Below are positions 37,497 to 44,028 of a stretch of 44,028 nucleotides of DNA, piece by piece. A program made the position numbers and the translations under genes. The number at the start of each line of letters is the position of its first letter. Position 1 is the stretch's first letter. This stretch comes from an uncultured Acidimicrobiales bacterium (GTDB taxonomy: Bacteria; Actinomycetota; Acidimicrobiia; Acidimicrobiales; SHLQ01): NCBI GenBank assembly GCA_938015295.1, contig CALLQB010000085.1, positions 1 to 44,028 of the forward strand, in the 5' to 3' direction. The notes under the pieces are model-generated. The model made no database searches, was not told the DNA's origin, and worked only from the letters and a program-made list of their open reading frames with translations.

Positions 37497-38630
37497 CTAG
37501 GCGCTGAATTCGCTGCGGATCGCCTCGGTGTGCTGCCCGATTGTTGGCAGTGATGGCAGTGGGTTGTCACGGGCAGCCGAGGGGTTGCGAACCGGATGGG
37601 CGGGAAGCGTTACCTGGGTTCCGGTTGTGGAGTTGATGGTCCGCCAGCGCATTGCCTGGTGGGCAACGACATCGTCGAGCCCGTTGACCGAACCGTTCGC
37701 GATGGAGGCGAGGTCGAGGCGGCGGAGGAACTCATCTTGGCTGAGCGTGCCGATAACGCCGTTCATGGTTTCCTCAAGCTCGACCCGATTTTGGACTCGT
37801 TCGGTATTGGAGGCGAAGCGTTTGTCGGTGGCCAGGTCGGGCATATCGAGCACATCGGTGCAGAGTCGCGCCCATTCGCGTTCGTTCTGGATTGACAGCA
37901 GGGTCAGCGCTCCCTCGGCGGTGGCGAACGCGCCATACGGCGCAATGGTGGGGTGTTTGAGGCCGACGCGTGTCGGACTCGTGCCTCCATGGTGATGTTG
38001 CACAAGCGGTACAGTCATCCATTCGGCGGCGACATCGAAGAGTGAGACGCCCAGCTGAGCGCCTTCTCCGCTTACCGACCTGGCGATGAGGGCTTCGAGG
38101 ATCGCGGCATGAGCAGTAACGCCTGCACCGATATCGCAAAGCGAGATGCCGACGCGGCCGAGTTCTCCGGGCCCGCCAGAAATGCCAATCAGACCGCTTT
38201 CGGCCTGCACCAGCAGGTCGTAGGCCTTCTTCTCGGCGAGGCCTGCTTGTTCGCCGTAGCCGGAGATGTCGCAGGTGATCAGACGTGGGTTGGCTGCCTG
38301 CAGGGTGGCGGCGCCGAAGCCCGCTCGGTCGAGGGCGCCGGGTGCCAGGTTCTGCACGAAGACGTCTGCCGAGGCCACAATGCGGTGTAACAAGCTGGCA
38401 TCGTCCGCGTCCTTTATGTCGAGCACCAGCGACTCTTTGCCGTGATTTGCCCAGGCGAAGTATGAACTATCGCCGTGTGCGGCGCCGTCGTATCCCCGAG
38501 CAAAATCGCCCGATTCGCGTTCGATCTTGATGACGCGGGCGCCGCCGTCGACAAGACGCGCTGTGCACAGTGGGGCGGCGACAGCCTGCTCGACCGCGAC
38601 CACCGTGATTCCCTGGAGGGGTTTCGTCAT
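37497..38630 (-). CDS. CaiB/BaiF-family (family III) CoA transferase
   Basis: A 377-residue enzyme moving CoA between carboxylic acids. GARVIKIERESGDFAR is the N-terminal CoA-binding motif, YDLLVQAESGL holds the catalytic Asp (about residue 150), and VGISLCDIGAGVTAHAAIL is the conserved middle helix. The substrate could be carnitine, formate/oxalate, mesaconate or a bile-acid-type acid; not decidable here. ATG at 38630; the neighbouring carotenoid oxygenase starts on the same strand upstream (23-nt gap). Confidence 0.93.
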   Translation of the reverse strand: MTKPLQGITVVAVEQAVAAPLCTARLVDGGARVIKIERESGDFARGYDGAAHGDSSYFAWANHGKESLVLDIKDADDASLLHRIVASADVFVQNLAPGALDRAGFGAATLQAANPRLITCDISGYGEQAGLAEKKAYDLLVQAESGLIGISGGPGELGRVGISLCDIGAGVTAHAAILEALIARSVSGEGAQLGVSLFDVAAEWMTVPLVQHHHGGTSPTRVGLKHPTIAPYGAFATAEGALTLLSIQNEREWARLCTDVLDMPDLATDKRFASNTERVQNRVELEETMNGVIGTLSQDEFLRRLDLASIANGSVNGLDDVVAHQAMRWRTINSTTGTQVTLPAHPVRNPSAARDNPLPSLPTIGQHTEAIRSEFSA

Positions 38631-38653
38631 AGCAACAAACTATTGCGGGAGAC

Positions 38654-40165
38654 CTACTTGTCCCGCAGCGGCGTCTTGTCCCGCAGCGGCGTCAGGTCCT
38701 GCAGCGGCGCCCAGGTGGAGTGGGTGCCACTTGAGATGCGCTCGGGAAGTCGAATGCGAGCCACCGGCCCGTCGTTGGGTCGGGCTGCATCGAGCACCAC
38801 GCACTCGGACCAGTCATTGACCATGTCGGTGGTAAACGTGATTAGGTAGCCGTCGTCTTCGGCGGTCGAACCGTCCCGCGGCGCCATCACGGTTTCGCTG
38901 ACAAAGACGCCGTCACCGAACTCGATCACCTCTTCGACGCCGTTGTCGACATCGTGTTTGATCAGTGCATCGAACGCGAACAGGCCAGGGGTGCAGCGTG
39001 CCTCATACGCGTAGCGATGACGCCGCCCGCCGTAGCGGCCATTGATCATGGGGAACTCGGCGCAGCGGTCGCTCAGCTGCTCTTCGGTAGTTTCACCTGT
39101 TGCAAGATTGAAGCGCCAGCGATGGGCTCGGGCCTGGAGAACGTTCATATCGAGCGTTTCGAAACCCTTGTATTCGCTGATGCTCTCAGCGGAGCGAGGG
39201 ATTCCCTTGGCGGTGGGGTTGTGCTGGAAGAACCCCTCGAGCACGACCTCGTCGCCATCTTCGTAAGCGTTGATCCAGTGCAAAACAAAGGTGGGCTCTG
39301 CCTCGAACCACCGGATGTCGTCGGTCGTTCCGTGCCGCGGAATTAGGGCGAACCTGCTGGGCATATCGCGGTGAAACTTGTTCGAGTAGTAGCCATCGGC
39401 AAGCGCATCGGGACGCCAGAACAGTGGCAGATCGTTGAGTATCGACCAGTTCTCGGTGAACGCCATGTCGTGGGGGAGTCGGGGGCCGGGCAGGGGAATG
39501 TCGACGTAGTTGGTGAGTTCGCCGTCGCGACTTAGAACGCCGTAGTGCATGTACGGGGCGTCGACGCTGTAGTTGAAAAACATCATCTCGCCGGTGTGTT
39601 CGTCGAGCTTTGGGTGAGCCGAAACTCCTTCGGCGGGGAACTTTCCACCCCAACTCGCTCGGCCCTGATCTTCGAGCGTTCTTGGGTCGAGGGCGTAAAG
39701 ATCGCCGCACTGGTAAAAGCTTGCCAAGGCTTGCCCGCCGTGCACGATGACATCGGTCGAGGCGTTGTCTTTCATCATGCCGCGCGCCCCACGGCCCGTT
39801 GCCGCAATCGTGTTGGAAGGATGCTCGGCAATGCCCGCCCAGAGGCTTTGTTTTGCTTGTTGTTCTGCAACAAACGCGTCGGTCTGGACAAAGCGACTCG
39901 TGTAGCGAGCTTCGCCGTTCTCAAACGACATCGCATGCAGCAGACCGTCGCCATCGAAGGGGTGATATCGCTTGATTGGTTCGAACAGGGCAGTTTCGGT
40001 GTTGCGAAGATAGACGCCGTTGAGGTCATCGGGAATCTCACCGATAACCGGCATGTCCCACGCGTCGTATTCGGTGGTTTGCGGACGCCATGGCCCGCTG
40101 CGGTAGGGATGCGTGTCGTCGGGCGGTAGCGCCGAGGCGACGGTTCTGCGAGTTTCAACAGCCAT
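38654..40165 (-). CDS. Carotenoid oxygenase / carotenoid-cleavage dioxygenase family
   Basis: A 503-residue Fe(II)-dependent enzyme of the RPE65/carotenoid oxygenase family. The four iron-binding His are in SAHPKLDEH, LPHDMAFTENW, VLHWINAYEDGDE and SGTHSTWAP, giving the seven-bladed propeller. Family members split carotenoids, apocarotenoids or stilbenes. The C-terminus LTPLRDKTPLRDK is an in-frame repetition of LRDKTP and is a product of an 18-bp tandem duplication. A purine-rich repeat lies 30-60 nt upstream of the ATG. Confidence 0.93.
   Translation of the reverse strand: MAVETRRTVASALPPDDTHPYRSGPWRPQTTEYDAWDMPVIGEIPDDLNGVYLRNTETALFEPIKRYHPFDGDGLLHAMSFENGEARYTSRFVQTDAFVAEQQAKQSLWAGIAEHPSNTIAATGRGARGMMKDNASTDVIVHGGQALASFYQCGDLYALDPRTLEDQGRASWGGKFPAEGVSAHPKLDEHTGEMMFFNYSVDAPYMHYGVLSRDGELTNYVDIPLPGPRLPHDMAFTENWSILNDLPLFWRPDALADGYYSNKFHRDMPSRFALIPRHGTTDDIRWFEAEPTFVLHWINAYEDGDEVVLEGFFQHNPTAKGIPRSAESISEYKGFETLDMNVLQARAHRWRFNLATGETTEEQLSDRCAEFPMINGRYGGRRHRYAYEARCTPGLFAFDALIKHDVDNGVEEVIEFGDGVFVSETVMAPRDGSTAEDDGYLITFTTDMVNDWSECVVLDAARPNDGPVARIRLPERISSGTHSTWAPLQDLTPLRDKTPLRDK
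38658..38711 (-). repeat. 18-bp tandem repeat at the carotenoid oxygenase 3' end
   Basis: Units 38658-38675 and 38676-38693 (identical) and a diverged third at 38694-38711 (three changes). 18 bp keeps the frame and adds six residues per unit at the C-terminus of the protein. Confidence 0.93.
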
Positions 40166-40194
40166 TGGGTTATCCCTGAGGAGGAGTAGAAGTA

Positions 40195-40222
40195 GAGGAG
40201 TAGGAGTGGAGGAGTAGGAGTG
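40195..40222. repeat. 14-bp tandem repeat in a purine-rich tract
   Basis: GAGGAGTAGGAGTG occurs twice in succession (40195-40208, 40209-40222), in a tract of mainly G and A from about 40178 to 40250. It lies between the solute-binding-like gene and the carotenoid oxygenase start, upstream of the latter on the reverse strand. Confidence 0.93.
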
Positions 40223-40255
40223 GAGGGTGGAGAGTCGAGGAGTGACAGAGCGTGG

Positions 40256-41029
40256 TCAGTCGGGGAGCGGCGTCGCAACCGAGAGACGCCCCGACTGCTG
40301 GTGATCGGCGATGAGGTCAGCGACAAGGCCGCTGCGTTTTGTGTGTTCGACAAACGCCGACAGAAACGCGAAGCCGGCGGCATTTCGACCCTTTGGTGTG
40401 CCAATGGCTTGTTGCACCGTGGTGAAGTAGCCGTCGAGGACGTGGGCCTCGGGCAATGCCTCTAGCGGCGAGCTCAGCCCGGGCCGCAGGGCGGCGAACG
40501 CATCAAGTTCGTCGCTGAGGAAGGTGTCGAAGGCTTCCTCGGCGGAGGGAAACTGTAGGAGTTCGGCGTGTTGAAGATTGCGTTCGAGCCAAAGGCAATA
40601 CGCGGCTCGGGCTTTCACCGCGATTCGTACCCCTGGTTGGTCGACCTGTTCAAAGGAGCGCAACGGCGAGTCTCCCCGCACCAAATACGTTGCTTCAATT
40701 TCGGCGTACGCTGCCGTGAAATCGATGAACTCGGCCCGAGCAGGTTCTGCACCAATGTTGCCGATATCCCAGACACCGTCGCCCGCAGCGTCGGCAACAC
40801 TCCCCGGTGACGGGAAGGTGATGAGCTCGATGCCGACGCCAAGTACGTCGGCGAGAGCGCGTGCGATGCCCGGCGATACGCCGACCGGATCCCCGTGCGA
40901 GTCGGTGCCGGTGACCAGCAGGAAATTGCTGAGGTTGATGGCGGCTCGCAGCTGCCCCGTTGGTGCAAGCGCTGCGATTGCTTCGGGGCTGGGTGCCGGA
41001 AGGGGTGGAAGAGTCGGAGATGGCGACAT
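40256..41029 (-). CDS. Family-3 solute-binding-like protein without a signal peptide
   Basis: A 257-residue periplasmic-binding-protein fold: GQLRAAINLSNFLLV first strand, GDPVGVSPGIARALADVLGVGIELITFPS, then AVKARAAYCLWLERNL in lobe 2 and the final GFAFLSAFVEHTKRSGLVADL. This is the amino-acid (family 3) ABC substrate-binding or lysine-arginine-type fold. No signal peptide or lipobox precedes it: the N-terminus is MSPSPTLPPLPAPSPEAIAAL. An intracellular sensor or cyclohexadienyl-dehydratase-type enzyme is more likely than transport. No Shine-Dalgarno is obvious at 41029. Confidence 0.86.
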   Translation of the reverse strand: MSPSPTLPPLPAPSPEAIAALAPTGQLRAAINLSNFLLVTGTDSHGDPVGVSPGIARALADVLGVGIELITFPSPGSVADAAGDGVWDIGNIGAEPARAEFIDFTAAYAEIEATYLVRGDSPLRSFEQVDQPGVRIAVKARAAYCLWLERNLQHAELLQFPSAEEAFDTFLSDELDAFAALRPGLSSPLEALPEAHVLDGYFTTVQQAIGTPKGRNAAGFAFLSAFVEHTKRSGLVADLIADHQQSGRLSVATPLPD

Positions 41030-41088
41030 GTCTCGACGATACCTGTTGACTGCCGCTTCGTTGATTTCTGTCCGGTACGATGAAGCGC

Positions 41089-41334
41089 ATGTCTGCACCC
41101 AGTCACGACGACCACACCGACCACGGTGACCATACCGACGACGGCGACCACGTGGTGGCCGGCCCCTCGCGTAAATGGTGGGCACCGCTTGTCGGGTTCA
41201 TCTTTGCTGCGGCAATTGTCACCGGTGTCGGCTTTGCCGCCGCGGCGGCCTATGAGACCGATGCCGAACGCGAAGCGAAATACGCGGAAGAACACAGCGA
41301 AGACGGCGAAGACGGCGACGATCACGACGAATAA
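41089..41334 (+). CDS. Small His/Asp-rich membrane protein, unknown function
   Basis: An 81-residue protein with one membrane span (about 31-54). The N-terminal tail has His at 6, 9, 12, 15 and 21 in an HDDHTDHGDH-type pattern, and the C-terminal tail is rich in Glu/Asp with two His. Such tails could bind divalent metal ions. The gene lies 55 nt before the MerR-type regulator on the same strand. TACGAT ends 7 nt before the chosen ATG (possible leaderless start); an ATG at 41080 overlaps that element. No family recognised. Confidence 0.68.
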   Translation: MSAPSHDDHTDHGDHTDDGDHVVAGPSRKWWAPLVGFIFAAAIVTGVGFAAAAAYETDAEREAKYAEEHSEDGEDGDDHDE

Positions 41335-41341
41335 TCAGCCT

Positions 41342-41362
41342 GCCAGCAACCCTCTAGCTGGC
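41342..41362. promoter_or_regulatory. Candidate MerR operator upstream of the regulator
   Basis: Dyad GCCAGC (41342-41347) / GCTGGC (41357-41362) with a 9-nt centre, followed by TAGAAT (41363-41368), a good -10 element, about 21 nt before the regulator's ATG. The half-sites differ from the CueR site at copA. Confidence 0.5.
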
Positions 41363-41389
41363 TAGAATGTTTTGCGGTAAGCTCGCGGC

Positions 41390-41806
41390 ATGAAAATTGG
41401 CGAGCTCGCTGAGCTGGGTGGTGTGTCGACCAAGACGATTCGCTATTACGAATCGATCGATCTGCTGCGCGAGCCGGCACGAACCACTTCGGGTTACCGC
41501 AACTACGGCGACGATGCTGTCGAGCGGCTCCGTTTCATCCGCGATGCGCAGGCCAGCGGATTGACCCTGGCCGAGATCGCGTCGGTCTTAGAGCTAAAGG
41601 AAGCGGGCGAGCGGTCGTGCGCGCACACCTCATCGCTGCTCGACCGTCATCTTGCACAACTCGACGAGCAGATCGCGCTATTGAAGAAATCGCGCACGGT
41701 GTTGGCCGACCTGGCCATGCGGTCGAAGGCGCTCGACCCCGCCTCGTGTACCGATCCCAACCGCTGCCAAGTCATCAGCGCCGCCGAACCCCTTCCAAAC
41801 TTGTGA
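41390..41806 (+). CDS. MerR-family heavy-metal-responsive regulator
   Basis: A 138-residue metal-sensing MerR protein: IGELAELGGVSTKTIRYYESI is the helix-turn-helix (residues 3-23), the coiled-coil is about 78-110, and the metal loop holds Cys120 and Cys126 (CTDPNRC). Cys77 (RSCAHTS) precedes the coiled-coil. In CueR the residue at that place is Ser; in ZntR/MerR it is Cys, so divalent metal (Zn, Cd, Hg, Pb) sensing is more likely than Cu(I). It activates transcription by untwisting long-spacer promoters. The isochorismatase-like gene follows by 7 nt. Confidence 0.92.
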   Translation: MKIGELAELGGVSTKTIRYYESIDLLREPARTTSGYRNYGDDAVERLRFIRDAQASGLTLAEIASVLELKEAGERSCAHTSSLLDRHLAQLDEQIALLKKSRTVLADLAMRSKALDPASCTDPNRCQVISAAEPLPNL

Positions 41807-41813
41807 GACTTGA

Positions 41814-42377
41814 GTGACCGAACAGCCAATTTCCCCCGCCTCCGAACCGCCCTCAACGGCGTTGCTCGTGGTCGACATGCAGGTTGGCGTAGTCGAGCAC
41901 GCACACGATCGCGAACAGGTACTCGCCAACATTGCCGGTCTCGTCGACCGGGCTCGCTTGGCTGCGGTGCCGATTGTCTGGGTGCAGCACTTCGACGACG
42001 ATCTCCCGAAGTCAAGCCCGGGCTGGCGGTACGTCGACGAATTGCAGCGCACCGACAGCGAACTCCTCATCCACAAACAGCATGGCGACTCGTTCGAGGG
42101 AACAACCCTCGACGACGAGCTCCGGCGCCGTGGCATCGACCGCGTTGTGGTTGTTGGGGCACAGACCGAGTTCTGCATTCGTGCGACGATCCACGGGGCA
42201 TTCACCCGCGGGTATGACACGATCCTGGTCGGCGATGCGCACACCACCGACGACCTGTCGGTGCACGGTCAACCCACGCCCGACAAAGTTATTGCCCATA
42301 CCAATATGTACTGGGGAACGCAGACCGCACCGGGTCGCCGGGCCGCGGTCGCCGCCACGGCCGACGTTTCGTTTTAG
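41814..42377 (+). CDS. Isochorismatase-like cysteine hydrolase
   Basis: A 187-residue hydrolase with the family triad: Asp in LLVVDMQVGV (about residue 21), Lys in LIHKQHGDSF, and Cys in VGAQTEFCIRATIHGAF. Members hydrolyse isochorismate, nicotinamide, carbamoyl or peptide-like amides. The substrate is unknown. The GTG at 41814 follows the MerR stop by 7 nt, so it is in the MerR transcription unit; whether it serves metal response is open. Confidence 0.92.
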   Translation: MTEQPISPASEPPSTALLVVDMQVGVVEHAHDREQVLANIAGLVDRARLAAVPIVWVQHFDDDLPKSSPGWRYVDELQRTDSELLIHKQHGDSFEGTTLDDELRRRGIDRVVVVGAQTEFCIRATIHGAFTRGYDTILVGDAHTTDDLSVHGQPTPDKVIAHTNMYWGTQTAPGRRAAVAATADVSF

Positions 42378-42494
42378 GTTCGACACGTTCGCTTCCTTGC
42401 TGCCGCAGAGTCTGACGCAATCATCCTTCCGATCGATGGTTGACCCTCCCTTTGACCGATGGCAAACAACGCGCTGTCCGGCATAGTGAACGAC

Positions 42495-43454
42495 ATGGAC
42501 ATCGCAGACAGCGGAGACTCGGCGCCCTCTCCCACCGTGATCTCTGCGTCTGCGGTGTCGAAATTGTGGGGCGACGTTCCGGTCTTTACCGATCTCACTG
42601 TCGAGATCGGTCGGGGTATCACCGGACTTCTTGGTTCGAACGGCGCCGGCAAAACCACGCTCTTTGGCATGTTGCTCGGGTTGCATCACCGCAACAGTGG
42701 CGACCTGCGTGTGCTGGGTGAAGACCCAGCCCACGCGGGCCCCGAACTTCGGCAACGAATCGGCTACAGCCCCGAACACCACGACCTCCCGGTCGACGTC
42801 GCCGCGCAAGACTTCGTACGCCATATTGCTGAGATCCACGGGCTCCCCAAAAGAGAAGCAACCACGCGCTCAAGCGACGCACTGTGGCTGGTTGGTCTCG
42901 GCGAAGAGCGCGCTCGACCCATTGGCACGATGTCCACCGGCCAACGTCAGCGGGTGAAGCTTGCACAGGCGATCGCCCACGGGCCGTCGCTGGTCGTGCT
43001 CGATGAGCCGACCGACGGACTCGATCCTGTTCAACGCGACGACATGCTCGAACTCATTCGCAAAATCGGCACCGAGTACAACATCGATGTGTTGCTGTCG
43101 TCGCACCTTCTCGAAGAAGTCGAACGGATCGCCGACAACGTCGTCATCATCGCCGATGGCAAGGTGGCCGCTGCTGGCGCTATCGCCGATCTGCAGATTG
43201 GTCAGGGTGGAGCACTGGTTGTGCTCGACGATCAGGTCGAAGCGGTCGCCGGGTCAATTCAGGCTGCAGGTTTTGCGGTTCGAGTCGACGCAGGGCGACG
43301 GCTTTTCGTTGGCGCAAATGAGCCGATCGAGGCACTGGCTGGGGCGGTGCGAGACGCCGTCGCCGAGCATGAGGCGTCGCTTCGGCGATTCGTTCCCCTG
43401 CAGCAGTCACTCGAGGATTTGTTTCTTAACGAAGTGCACGGAGCCTCGGCATGA
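42495..43454 (+). CDS. ABC transporter ATP-binding protein
   Basis: A 319-residue nucleotide-binding subunit. Walker A GSNGAGKTT, Q-loop in IGYSPEH, signature MSTGQRQRVKLA, Walker B LVVLDEPTDGLDP and the H-loop LLSSHLLEE are all intact. The C-terminal 100 residues are an added domain seen in ABC-2-type exporters. The start is uncertain: ATG at 42495 or 42459, neither with a clear Shine-Dalgarno. CATAGT ends 7 nt before 42495. The gene overlaps the permease start as ATGA; together they form an exporter of unknown substrate. Confidence 0.94.
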   Translation: MDIADSGDSAPSPTVISASAVSKLWGDVPVFTDLTVEIGRGITGLLGSNGAGKTTLFGMLLGLHHRNSGDLRVLGEDPAHAGPELRQRIGYSPEHHDLPVDVAAQDFVRHIAEIHGLPKREATTRSSDALWLVGLGEERARPIGTMSTGQRQRVKLAQAIAHGPSLVVLDEPTDGLDPVQRDDMLELIRKIGTEYNIDVLLSSHLLEEVERIADNVVIIADGKVAAAGAIADLQIGQGGALVVLDDQVEAVAGSIQAAGFAVRVDAGRRLFVGANEPIEALAGAVRDAVAEHEASLRRFVPLQQSLEDLFLNEVHGASA

Positions 43455-44028
43455 CGGCATCGCATGGTGCCGAGATCTACGACCGCGGCTACCGGCCATA
43501 CGACGGCCCAAGAACCGGCATATCGACGTCGGTGCGCAGCGTGTACTGGGCCTCGATTCAGCGAGCGCTCGGCTTGCGACGGAAGTTTCGGTTCAAACTG
43601 GTACCCATCGCCACCATCGTCATCGCCTATATCCCGGCGCTGGCGTTCATGGGTTTCGCCGTGCTCTTTCCGGCAGACATCGCCCGCGAAGCCGTTGTCG
43701 AATATGCCGGCTACTTCGGCCTGCTCAGTATTGCGTCGATCCTCTTCACTGCTTTCGTGGCGCCAGAGCTGCTGTGTACCGACCGGCGAACCGGCATGTT
43801 TGGCCTCTATATGGCATCGCCTCTGAACAAGGTGCACTACCTGTTCGCAAAGATCGGCGCCCTCATTTCGGTTGTCTCCCTGGTCACCATGTTTCCCGTG
43901 CTGTTTCTCCTTCTCGGTTATTCCTTCGCCGGCATTGGGCCCGATGGCTTCGTCGACACGATCGAGGTTGCCTGCAAAGCCATTGTTAGCGGCCTGTTGA
44001 TCGCCCTGTTCTTCTCACTCATCGGGAT
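43451..44028 (+). CDS. ABC-2-type permease subunit (cut by the window end)
   Basis: The frame opens at an ATG overlapping the ATPase stop (ATGA) and reads 192 complete codons to the right edge with no stop. MTASHGAEIYDRGYRPYDGPRTG is followed by about five hydrophobic spans (LVPIATIVIAYIPALAFMGF, YFGLLSIASILFTAFVAPEL, LISVVSLVTMFPVLFLLLGY, IVSGLLIALFFSLIG). The region DRRTGMFGLYMASPL is typical of ABC-2 permeases. It forms the membrane part of the exporter with the upstream ATPase. Confidence 0.9.
   Translation, partial: MTASHGAEIYDRGYRPYDGPRTGISTSVRSVYWASIQRALGLRRKFRFKLVPIATIVIAYIPALAFMGFAVLFPADIAREAVVEYAGYFGLLSIASILFTAFVAPELLCTDRRTGMFGLYMASPLNKVHYLFAKIGALISVVSLVTMFPVLFLLLGYSFAGIGPDGFVDTIEVACKAIVSGLLIALFFSLIG

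Overview
This 44 kb window is GC-rich bacterial chromosome with tightly packed genes, frequent ATGA/GTGA start-stop overlaps, many GTG starts and several genes that appear to lack a Shine-Dalgarno leader. The gene content (luciferase-like flavin oxidoreductase, CaiB/BaiF CoA transferase, several VOC proteins, SDR plus NIPSNAP-like pair, acyl-CoA ligase, FadB/FadJ-type beta-oxidation protein) suggests a heterotrophic actinobacterium. A marine or freshwater Acidimicrobiia-like lineage is my best guess, made on style and not proven. I see no rRNA, tRNA, CRISPR array, insertion sequence or prophage gene.

Layout. 1-3768: start of a nitroreductase-family gene (running off the left edge), a ROK fructokinase, then a copper module (CopA P-type ATPase and a CopZ-like chaperone) behind a near-perfect CueR-type promoter. 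3787-7469: a fused enoyl-CoA hydratase/3-hydroxyacyl-CoA dehydrogenase, divergent from an SDR and a NIPSNAP-like protein. 7474-12453: the Anbu proteasome-homologue operon (ATP-grasp, alpha-E, transglutaminase-like, Anbu) preceded by an RCK-gated potassium channel. 12584-17008: PfkB-type phosphofructokinase, a maleate-isomerase/arylmalonate-decarboxylase-like enzyme, a double-domain TetR regulator with an MFS exporter. 16995-23612: serine hydrolase lipoprotein with ABM monooxygenase, LLM oxidoreductase, VOC protein, ICMT-like methyltransferase, and an oxidoreductase/membrane protein/aminoglycoside-kinase operon.

23654-28726 is a divergent cluster: a glutamine-synthetase-like ligase (gamma-glutamylmethylamide synthetase or GlnT type) with an XRE-cupin regulator on one side, and three genes for a split glutamate-synthase-like enzyme (MgsABC/GlxBCD type) on the other. 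This is the N-methylglutamate synthesis half of methylamine use; the N-methylglutamate dehydrogenase genes are not in the window. 28757-37458: a bacterial Popeye-domain protein, MFS exporter, methyltransferase, acyl-CoA ligase, two VOC proteins and a two-component system. 37497-44028: CaiB/BaiF CoA transferase, carotenoid oxygenase, a solute-binding-like protein with no signal peptide, a His/Asp-rich one-span membrane protein next to a MerR metal regulator, an isochorismatase-like hydrolase, and an ABC exporter running off the right edge.

The most unusual signals are non-coding: five short tandem duplications sitting at or just after gene 3' ends, a four-copy hairpin repeat between divergent genes (19991-20093), a 45-bp near-palindrome (34451-34495), and a copper promoter whose predicted start site coincides with the copA ATG. 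Among proteins, the tandem-duplicated TetR and the Popeye-like protein are the least ordinary.
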